Below are positions 30,510 to 39,732 of a DNA stretch of 64,000 nucleotides, piece by piece. Made by a program: the position numbers and the translations under genes. The stretch is from Amoebophrya sp. A120 (lineage: Eukaryota; Sar; Dinophyceae; Syndiniales; Amoebophryaceae). Under the pieces are notes generated by a model. It made no database searches. It was not told the origin of the DNA and worked only from the letters and a program-made list of their open reading frames with translations. Location of the stretch: the NCBI GenBank assembly GCA_905178155.1, contig CAJINV010000003.1, forward strand, positions 2,251,065 through 2,315,064, read 5' to 3'. Position 1 is the first letter of the stretch. Each line of letters begins with the position of its first letter.

Positions 30510-33500
30510 CTACAAGGGCATTTCCGGCAGGTTCGCCATCTCGTTGCCCGCATGGTACAAGTTGTTGTAGGGCGAAATTGGGTTCGCTGGGAAGGGGCTC
30601 CCGATGTAGGTGTGGCGCTGCGTCGCTCCCGATTGCAACCCTGATCCTCCGAAACCATTTGTCGACAGACCGAGAAAGACGGTTCCGCTCTGACCACTCC
30701 CGGCCCCGCCCTGAATGCAGCCATTCCCGCCGGGTGCGGGACCCCAGCCCGCTCGGCACACGCAGGCAGTGCCATCCGCATTTCGGATTTCCCCCGGGCC
30801 GCTGCACTTTGCGACGCAAAACGAGTTCTGGCAGACCTCAATCGCACTGCACTGCGTCTTCCAGTTCTGCATCGTGCAAGGCGATCCTTGCGTGATGCCG
30901 CCGGGGTTGAAGCACACACCTGGGCTTCCGTTCAGCAGGTTGCACACCTGCGCTTCCGCTGGACAGTCGTCGTTTCCCGTGCACACTGTTTGGTGTTGTA
31001 ATATCAATAGACAAAAATTATGTTGCAGCTCTTTTAATACCATGATGTAATCGCTGTACGACCAGAGAAAACCACATGAAGAAGAAAACAGTTTTGCTTG
31101 CGCCCGGCATATTTGCTGTATACAACACAGGGGCTCATTCACTGAACGAAGCAGTAGGTAGTTGTACTTCTGCTGATGCACAAGGTAGGGTCGGACGCGC
31201 TGCGAAACTTTCCAAGTGGACAGGGCTCACAGACTCCCAGGTCCGCTGGGTCCTGTTGGTTGCAGAATTGCCAAGCTGCGCACTCGTTTACGGCAGTGGC
31301 TTTTCTGCAGGTGTTGAAAGAGGGGTTGCGATTCCGCTTCTGCATCATGGTCAAGAAGCCCGTGTAAGTTGCAAACTCCACCCCGGTCTTTTCGTCCAGG
31401 AGCACGGATGCCGAGGGTCCCTCCGCCTCCATAAACTTTCGGTTTATTTCGCGAATCAGATTCTTCTTCAACCCGGACACCACGTAGTCCGTGCTGGGGA
31501 TTACCTGTTTTTATACGGTTCTTTTCTGCACTTCTTCCTGGTAAAAAAATGAACACAGCAAACTCAAACAAAAGCAAGTATTCGAATAAACGAGAGGCAC
31601 CGGCAACATGTTTCTGTACCATGTCATCTTGCTCGTTGAGTTTCTGGCGGAGTCCTTGTGCGAGGGTGTCGTCGAGCTGTATGACGAAAGTCATGTCGGT
31701 GTAGTCTTTTGGAGTTGTTCCGGGCATCGCCCCGATCGGTAGCACCGTGGTGGTGGCCATGTTAAACAGCTTGCCGCCCGGTAAACTCATGAAACTGTCC
31801 ATGTATATTCTCGTTTTGGCCCCGAATCCGGTGTCGCTCAGACCGTCCGCGAGACCCCGCGCGAGCGCGTCCATAAGCGTTTCTGAGGTTAATTTTTTCG
31901 GATCACGATAAAAACGAGAAAACACGGCCATACCGACGTGCCCGTCCTCCAATCAAAAGTTTTTTTTAGTAACCATCTCGGATATTAGCTGTCACAACAT
32001 GCACAAAAACCCCAAAGCAAAATACTTATCAAAGCACAACAACACAACTATTTCAATTAAGTAGTCTTGTTCCCAAGAAGACTATATCAAATGCAAAAGT
32101 GTCTGGGTCTGGAAGAGGAAGAGTCATGCTGTTTCTGCATGACACAGAAGGTCTGGCATGAGAGCGCTAGCGTCACAGGTTTCGAGAAGCTTACGCAATA
32201 CCGAACCCGCATGACAAATCCCCCATTTTGGTGACAGAAAGTGAGCAGCTTTTGCTACCTATGCATGAGAGTTTTTTGTGTGTTCTGAAATGCGCATCAC
32301 AGGTTACATCCTTCCAGACCCAGACATTTTTACATTTGATAGACTATAACGTCAGTACGTTTTGTCTCGATCATGGTCCCGTCCCCCTTCATGAACTTGA
32401 GCCGCAGCAAGACGGTGACCTTCTGTTTTTCCGTGGAGGCGACGCCGCCGTCCCCGGGTGCCTTATCAAATGTAAAAGTGTCTGGGTCTGGAAGAATGCA
32501 ACTTGTCATGCTAAATCTGAATCAGGCAAAAAACTGTGTTGCATGATTGCCAAAGTTGTGCACTTTTGACCTAGTCGAGAGGTAGTTTCTCATGCAGGAT
32601 AGGCATTGGAAAGATTTCGCAGAATCTGTCATGCTATGTCCTACATACCAGACCTCATGGGTTATGGAAAACCTGCATGACAAATCTGGCAATCTTCCAG
32701 ACCCAGACACTTTTGCAATCCATATGCCTTGGTCGACTGCAGCTCCTGCGCGAAGCCCATGCACACGTCCTCGACGGACTCTATCGAAGGGAAAATCCCC
32801 CCTCTCCATATCGAAACGAAACTTCTGACGCTGGATCTGTGTACACAAGTCAGAGCTGTCTTGCTGGAGAGGGCTGCAGGCTCATACTGAGTGCGAGCAA
32901 AAAGGTTTTGGCCTAGGCGCTTTAGCATGAAAAACGTCCGCACTATAGGCCCAGCAGCATGACAAACCGCCTGCACAGTCTGGCGGACCCTGCGGAGTCG
33001 CCTTCTTGCAAGACAGACACGATTTGTGGCCACAAATCAGCATGACAAATTTCCAAAACTAAAAGTATACCTTTTCAGTATGGGGAGGGGGGATTTTTCC
33101 TTTTGATAGACTCCCCCTCGCGCACCCGGTAGCAGTCCCCCGGGTTCTTGTCGCAGGGCGCCAGCTTGGCGGCGTCGGTCATGGGGTTCGCGGCGCAGTC
33201 CGACGCCGAGGCGGGGGTTTTCCGCACCAACGTTATGAGGTTCTCAAACGTTAAATTCTCAACTGCTACATGGTTTGTCTTGCAAAATGACCATGACCCG
33301 CCAGACGATCAAGGTGCTTCGCATGACAAATTCTCGGAAGGCTAAATAGCACTGTAATCCGGATCAAACCTGTAATGCAAGACGCGCAAGGTTCTCCCTC
33401 TCACCTGTGCTAGTCTTGCATTACAAATTCATGTGACAGTTGAGAATGTAACGCTTGAGAACGCCATAAACGTCGCCGCCCGGTTCGGCACATCCATGGC

Positions 33501-35528
33501 CTCGTTGTAGAGGCAGCCCAGGCATTATGAAAGTGCACAACCCCCCCTCCCCCTCATTTGTGATGCAAAATACCGAATCCACCACTTGTCTTGTGCTGAA
33601 GGAATGTTTGCATGACAAATTTCGGAACAACCTGAAACAGTGCTACAATCCGTGTGTAGATTTGTCATGCAGAAGACCCATTTCTGCCGTTGCCTGTGTT
33701 GCCGTTCGTGCCTTACAAATAAGGCGGAGGGGGAGTTGTGCATTGTCATAGACAGGTCATGGCGAACAGGTTGTACTTGGTCTTCGGGTCTTGGCTGTAC
33801 ATCATGCGGCAAGCGTCCTGTCGCGCGGGCGTCAACTTTGCCACGGGCGCGTTTTGGCACGCCTCCTGCAAGCCAATCTTGCGGACCAACAGGTGGAGTT
33901 TCGACAGCGTCAGCCGCACCCAGTCTTGCTGTGCAGAGTGTTTGAGATAAAAATCTAAATTTTGCGGCAGAAGTAGGAGCACGGAATGTCATCTACGCTA
34001 AACTGTACTACCCAGAGACCAAGACTGCACTACTACTTCGAGTAGAAAAATCATTTAGTCGTTCTTACCCCCATCTCACTGGTCCCGCCGGTGATGTTCT
34101 GGCAGGCGTCGGAGTAGACGTCACGGGCCGCCAGAATTCTTGCGTTATACCAAGCGATGGAGTCGGCGGCGGGGAGCGTTTTGTTTGCCACCAGCGCGTC
34201 CTGCAGCTCCTCCAACAAAAGTTCCAGGTCGCTGGTCAGCAGGTTCTGGGAGAAGTAGCCCTCGAAGTCCGCCGCCTCGGGCGGCGGGGGGTGGATACCG
34301 ACCGGCACGCCGTAGTCGTACAGCATCTTGCGGCAGTAGGGAATCTTCCGGGTCAACCCAAACTTGCACTTCTTCGACCCGAAGTTGGCCGTGGCGTTGG
34401 CGAGGTTCAGCACGATGCTCTGCCCGTCCGCCTCGCACGCATCGTTCCCCGGCTCCGGCGTGGCGCCAAACGGGGCCTTCGTCTTGCAAACGACGGAGTA
34501 CAAACTGTGTTTCACGTCGGTCTGGTCCTTGTTGAACAACACCATCCGGTCCTTATCCAGTGGAAATATGTCTGGGTCTGGAAGGATCCGAACTTGTGAT
34601 GCGAATTGCGGATCGTGCAAAGATTTGTATTGCATGACTGGCAACAGGTGCTTACTTCTGGCCATGCTGAGCTGAGAGGGTATTTCTCATGCAGAAAAGG
34701 CATCACAAAGGGGCTGCAGAACCTGTGATGCTGGGACACGCATTCCAGATTTGAGGGAGCTAGGAAAAACTGCATGACAAATCTCGGAATCTTCCAGACC
34801 CAGACACATTTGCATTTCATAGTCCTGCTGCGAGTACAAACACCCTGTGGGAAGCTCACCCGTGGACACCTAGAGGGAGGTAGGGTTGTGGTGCGTTTGT
34901 AATTTTTGCTCCTCTAGCTTGAATCAAGATCATTCGATTCATATTCATTCGGACAAAGTTAGTTTCGTATAGAAAGTATCTTTAAACAGTTTGCACTATG
35001 ATCCGAGGATTTTTGCTGACATACCAACTTGACAGTCCCGACTCGACGGTCCAAGCCGAGTGTGACCGCCGCGCTGTCGCACTCCTCGGCACTGGCGACT
35101 TTCTCTGCGCCGGTGGCTAAGCAGGTCGTTGCCGCGCCGTAGTTTTTGTAGGTGGACAGGGAAATCAAGCTGCTTGCGGGGCTCGCCGGCGGGGTTTGCG
35201 CGGCACTTTGACGCAGACTGGTGCGCGAGAATGCGTTTTTCGCCGACGACGAGGCGGCAAGCGCGCTGTTTCCCTCGAACATCGCCGTCTGCATCAGCAT
35301 GGCCTCGGACTGCGCGAACTTGTCCGAACCGGACATTTGCGTGGAGGCCGGTGGTAGGCCGGGGTAAAAGCCCACGGACATCGCGAGTGCCGGCTGGAGT
35401 AATGCGGTAGCATGAAATCCCCGTCTCGCCATACTCCTTGTTCCACCACTTTTTAGTACCGACGAAGATGACGAGGAGGTGGATCGGCAGCTGGGCCGGG
35501 ATATCGTCCCGCTAGCGGTTCGCTGCAT
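30510..35528 (-). CDS. Cysteine-rich, probably extracellular protein with EGF-like C-terminus; carries six introner-like elements
   Basis: Model, sense order: 35528-35025, 34869-34822, 34553-34069, 33928-33751, 33525-33469, 33233-33109, 32781-32725, 32463-32351, 31946-31620, 31504-31168, 30985-30510. Collapsing five coding elements gives 2682 nt (893 aa). The N-terminus is Ser-rich with a hydrophobic segment (FHATALLQPALAMSV). Residues about 150-230 match a recurrent alveolate module, from recollection of the family: C-x2-A-A-x-x-L-G-L, then PTGC, then LFN and a late Cys. Later exons have paired Cys (CDKNPGDC, CRKATAVNEC, CEPCPLGKF). The C-terminal exon is EGF-like (CTGNDDCP, CSAIEVCQNSFCV, CVCRAGWGP). 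GT-AG introns separate the non-element exons. The acceptor near 31946 is weak (TTGGAG), so the gene might be two. Surface or secreted role is inferred from Cys pattern. Confidence 0.65.
32085..32341. mobile_element. Introner-like element IE8, family 1 (257 bp)
   Basis: TIR TATCAAATGCAAAAGTGTCT and inverse (...TTTTTACATTTGATA). Target duplication GACTA at 32080-32084 and 32342-32346. Unlike the others, collapse leads to an in-frame stop about 25 bp further on. A GT donor at 32350 would place this copy inside an ordinary GT-AG intron (31947-32350), so it may be a neutral insertion. Confidence 0.85.
32464..32724. mobile_element. Introner-like element IE9, family 1 (261 bp)
   Basis: Ends TATCAAATGTAAAAGTGTCT and ...CTTTTGCAATCCATA. 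Target duplication TGCCT at 32459-32463 and 32725-32729. Removal joins LQSTKA to PGDGGVAS in frame. This is the only copy where sliding within the duplication permits GC-AG ends. Confidence 0.87.
32782..33108. mobile_element. Introner-like element IE10, family 4, longest copy (327 bp)
   Basis: Ends TATCGAAGGGAAAATCCCCC and the imperfect inverse (GGGGGGATTTTTCCTTTTGATA, differing by small indels). Target duplication GACTC at 32777-32781 and 33109-33113. Contains GCATGACAAA twice. Removal joins YRVREGES to VEDVCMGF. Confidence 0.85.
33234..33468. mobile_element. Introner-like element IE11, family 5 (235 bp)
   Basis: Ends TATGAGGTTCTCAAACGTTA and its inverse (...TAACGCTTGAGAACGCCATA), with the similarity continuing inward through ATTCTCAACTG. 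Target duplication AACGT at 33229-33233 and 33469-33473. Removal joins VPNRAAT to LVRKTPASASDC. Confidence 0.87.
33526..33750. mobile_element. Introner-like element IE12, family 3 (225 bp)
   Basis: Ends TATGAAAGTGCACAACCCCC and its inverse (GAGTTGTGCATTGTCATA). The 5-bp flanks GGCAT and GACAG agree at three of five positions, suggesting an older or mutated duplication. Removal joins LFAMTCL to GCLYNEAMDV in frame. Related to IE3. Confidence 0.8.
34554..34821. mobile_element. Introner-like element IE13, family 1 (268 bp)
   Basis: Ends TATCCAGTGGAAATATGTCT and the inverse (...CACATTTGCATTTCATA). Target duplication GTCCT at 34549-34553 and 34822-34826. Internal GCATGACA motifs. Removal joins GCLYSQQD to RMVLFNKDQ inside the conserved Cys module, which supports the exact junction. 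Confidence 0.88.
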
Positions 35529-35929
35529 TGTCTCCTCCTGCTCCGTCGCCGCTGATTTGCAAGAATAGGTCCTCTGAAGTAGAGTCTCACAAGGTGCGTG
35601 TCAGCTGCCAACAAGAGAAACGCAAAACTCAAGTCGGCAGCCACATCATTTTCAATATTTGTTCCTACGCCTCCTTTTTACCGACAAAACCAAACCGCCA
35701 CAAGACCTGCGTACCTCCGGTATGACGCCTCTAGATGACATGAACATGGATCCGCACACTCAGTTATGACACTCTACTCTCTCTCATCGTGGAAGCCCAC
35801 TCTCCGGATACGCGACCTGACAAAAACTTGGACAAGAAAGAAGACTTCACACCCTACTTGCAACGACTCACACACACTGGCAGTGCCTCATATTGCTCAA
35901 GAGGAGCAGCGGTGAAGACCTAGGGGCTG
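35529..35929. other. Intergenic spacer before the satellite array
   Basis: About 400 bp, moderate GC, lying between the start of the Cys-rich gene and the first satellite unit. It should hold that gene's promoter. No defined motif recognised. Confidence 0.45.
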
Positions 35930-38896
35930 ACATAAAGAAAAAGCCAAAGCAGAACAACGCCCAATCCCGGAAGCCCAGATGCGGCACCCCTTGCGCAGGC
36001 GAATCCCGGCGGCACGGCGGATTTTTTACCTATCTCCTGGGGGGTTGCGCGGATTTCCGGCTAAGCGAGGCCCAATTACGACGGCAGTACCCCTGCGCTG
36101 CGCCGTTCCCTTTTTTTCTAAAGAAAGAGTCGAAGCAAAAAAACGCCCAAGCCCGGGAGCCCAAAAGCGCCACCCCTTGCGCAGGCGAATCCCAGCGGCA
36201 CGGATGATTTTTTACCTGTCCCCTGGGGGGCTGCGTGGATTTCCGGCTAAGCGAGGCCCAATCACGACGGCAGTGCCCCTGCGCTGCGCCGTTCCCTTTT
36301 TTTCTAAAGAAAGGGTCGAAGCAAAAAAACGCCCAAGCCCGGGAGCCCAAAAGCGCCACCCCTTGCGCAGGCGAATCCCGGCGGCACGGAGGAGTTTTTA
36401 CCTATCTCCTGGGGGGCTGCGCGGATTTCCGGCTAAGCGAGGCCCAATCACGACGGCAGTACCCCTGCGCTGCGCCGTTCCCTTTTTTTCTAAAGAAAGA
36501 GTCGAAGCAAAAAAACGCCCAAGCCCGGGAGCCCAAAAGCGCCACCCCTTGCGCAGGCGAATCCCGGCGGCACGGCGGAGTTTTTACCTATCTCCTGGGG
36601 GGCTGCGCGGATTTCCGGCTAAGCGAGGCCCAATCACGACGGCAGTACCCCTGCGCTGCGCCGTTCCCTTTTTTTCTAAAGAAAGAGTCGAAGCAAAAAA
36701 ACGCCCAAGCCCGGGAGCCCAAAAGCGCCACCCCTTGCGCAGGCGAATCCCGGCGGCACGGCGGAGTTTTTACCTATCTCCTGGGGGGCTGCGCGGATTT
36801 CCGGCTAAGCGAGGCCCAATCACGACGGCAGTACCCCTGCGCTGCGCCGTTCCCTTTTTTTCTAAAGAAAGAGTCGAAGCAAAAAAACGCCCAAGCCCGG
36901 GAGCCCAAAAGCGCCACCCCTTGCGCAGGCGAATCCCGGCGGCACGGCGGAGTTTTTACCTATCTCCTGGGGGGCTGCGCGGATTTCCGGCTAAGCGAGG
37001 CCCAATCACGACGGCAGTACCCCTGCGCTGCGCCGTTCCCTTTTTTTCTAAAGAAAGAGTCGAAGCAAAAAAACGCCCAAGCCCGGGAGCCCAAAAGCGC
37101 CACCCCTTGCGCAGGCGAATCCCGGCGGCACGGCGGAGTTTTTACCTATCTCCTGGGGGGCTGCGCGGATTTCCGGCTAAGCGAGGCCCAATCACGACGG
37201 CAGTACCCCTGCGCTGCGCCGTTCCCTTTTTTTCTAAAGAAAGAGTCGAAGCAAAAAAACGCCCAAGCCCGGGAGCCCAAAAGCGCCACCCCTTGCGCAG
37301 GCGAATCCCGGCGGCACGGCGGAGTTTTTACCTATCTCCTGGGGGGCTGCGCGGATTTCCGGCTAAGCGAGGCCCAATCACGACGGCAGTACCCCTGCGC
37401 TGCGCCGTTCCCTTTTTTTCTAAAGAAAGAGTCGAAGCAAAAAAACGCCCAAGCCCGGGAGCCCAAAAGCGCCACCCCTTGCGCAGGCGAATCCCGGCGG
37501 CACGGCGGAGTTTTTACCTATCTCCTGGGGGGCTGCGCGGATTTCCGGCTAAGCGAGGCCCAATCACGACGGCAGTACCCCTGCGCTGCGCCGTTCCCTT
37601 TTTTTCTAAAGAAAGAGTCGAAGCAAAAAAACGCCCAAGCCCGGGAGCCCAAAAGCGCCACCCCTTGCGCAGGCGAATCCCGGCGGCACGGCGGAGTTTT
37701 TACCTATCTCCTGGGGGGCTGCGCGGATTTCCGGCTAAGCGAGGCCCAATCACGACGGCAGTACCCCTGCGCTGCGCCGTTCCCTTTTTTTCTAAAGAAA
37801 GAGTCGAAGCAAAAAAACGCCCAAGCCCGGGAGCCCAAAAGCGCCACCCCTTGCGCAGGCGAATCCCGGCGGCACGGCGGATTTTTTACCTATCTCCTGG
37901 GGGGCTGCGCGGATTTCCGGCTAAGCGAGGCCCAATCACGACGGCAGTACCCCTGCGCTGCGCCGTTCCCTTTTTTTCTAAAGAAAGAGTCGAAGCAAAA
38001 AAACGCCCAAGCCCGGGAGCCCAAAAGCGCCACCCCTTGCGCAGGCGAATCCCGGCGGCACGGCGGATTTTTTACCTATCTCCTGGGGGGCTGCGCGGAT
38101 TTCCGGCTAAGCGAGGCCCAATCACGACGGCAGTACCCCTGCGCTGCGCCGTTCCCTTTTTTTCTAAAGAAAGAGTCGAAGCAAAAAAACGCCCAAGCCC
38201 GGGAGCCCAAAAGCGCCACCCCTTGCGCAGGCGAATCCCGGCGGCACGGCGGATTTTTTACCTATCTCCTGGGGGGTTGCGCGGATTTCCGGCTAAGCGA
38301 GGCCCAATCACGACGGCAGTACCCCTGCGCTGCGCCGTTCCCTTTTTTTCTAAAGAAAGAGTCGAAGCAAAAAAACGCCCAAGCCCGGGAGCCCAAAAGC
38401 GCCACCCCTTGCGCAGGCGAATCCCGGCGGCACGGCGGATTTTTTACCTATCTCCTGGGGGGTTGCGCGGATTTCCGGCTAAGCGAGGCCCAATCACGAC
38501 GGCAGTACCCCTGCGCTGCGCCGTTCCCTTTTTTTCTAAAGAAAGAGTCGAAGCAAAAAAACGCCCAAGCCCGGGAGCCCAAAAGCGCCACCCCCTGCGC
38601 AGGCGAATCCCGGCGGCACGGCGGATTTTTTACCTATCTCCTGGGGGGTTGCGCGGATTTCCGGCTAAGCGAGGCCCAGTCACGACGGCAGTACCCCTGC
38701 GCTGCGCCGTTCCCTTTTTTTCTAAAGAAAGAGTCGAAGCCAAAAAACGTCCAAGCCCGGGAGCCCAAAAGCGCCACCCCTCGCGCAGGCGAAACCCGGC
38801 GGCACGGCGGATTTTTTACCTATCTCCTGGTGGGTTGCGCGGATTTCCGGCTAAGCGAGGCCCAATCACGACGGCAGTACCCCTGCGCTGCGCCGT
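35930..38896. repeat. 186-bp satellite array, 16 units
   Basis: Units recur at exactly 186 bp (anchor TTGCGCAGGC at 35991, 36177, 36363 and so on to 38781, with one-base variants in the last two). The first partial unit near 35930 is the most diverged and the last is cut at about 38896. Inner units are nearly identical. A GAGTTTTT variant marks units 3-10 while flanking units read GATTTTTT, and TTGC versus CTGC after the G-run shows a similar inside/outside pattern, as expected from unequal exchange. Because 186 is a multiple of three, two plus-strand frames stay open for 1006 and 889 codons; these are repeat artefacts with no start context or homology. Each unit has a purine AAAGAAAGAGTCGAAGC block and a T7 run. 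Confidence 0.95.
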
Positions 38897-39732
38897 TGAC
38901 CTGAACTACCCCTGCGCAAAACGACGACATGAACAGCTAATTGCTGACTGCGGTCGATCTGAAGCCATCTATAACAAGATAACTTCTGCAAAAAGTTAGC
39001 AAAGATTAGCAAGCTTAGCATGATTTGGTTTTCTTTGAATTTCGTTGGTGGCCGTGGCAGCCGCAGCTTTGCATTCGGATGCACTTGTGGTTGAGGTCGA
39101 GCTTGCATTGTTAGTTTCAAAATAAAGCCGACGCTCACGCTCGTACTCCGCCTGATCGACTAGTACCTCCTGATGACGGATTGATAGTTTCTTGTTGGCG
39201 GAATGTCGGTTATTGCGGTACAGGTTCTAGTCAGACAGAGGCACGCCATGCCGTCGCAAAAACTATCGTCGTAGCGGACGCCAGAAGAGATTCAAATTTC
39301 TGCGTTCAACTTCTAGCGGAAATAGGAATAGCTCGGGATAGCTCTTTATTGAAATAAATGGCGGTAGAGGCGAGAGGCACTAGGCGTCGCAATTTCAAAT
39401 TCAATATTCAATTTATCTATCAATTTGATACAAAAAAGCAAATCTTTCAAAACTAAACCTATCACTCGGGGTGAGCAGACGCTTCGGTTCCGGTTGTTGC
39501 TAATCTATCATACAAGAAAATCAAAATTCACTCCCTCGAAACTGTTGAATCATTCATCGTACACGAAAAGCTCTGGTTTAAACTGTTGGGAGGCCTCTCC
39601 TTCTTGAATGATACATTTCCTGCTTAATGCGGAGGTCAGAACAAAGTCACAAGTTGACCTTAGTTATGTTCAACGATCAGAGAAAGAAATCAAGGCTCGC
39701 TACTGCACCCAAAAAATACATATTGACACGGT
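38897..39732. other. Intergenic spacer after the satellite array
   Basis: About 840 bp of AT-rich spacer leading to the 3' end of the kinase gene. No gene, repeat or RNA signature seen. Confidence 0.45.

Noticed and set aside
35979-38999. A 1006-codon plus-strand open frame (and an 889-codon one in another frame)
   Set aside because: Both arise because the satellite period of 186 bp is a multiple of three. Two overlapping frames are equally open, and the text is a plain repeat without any domain.
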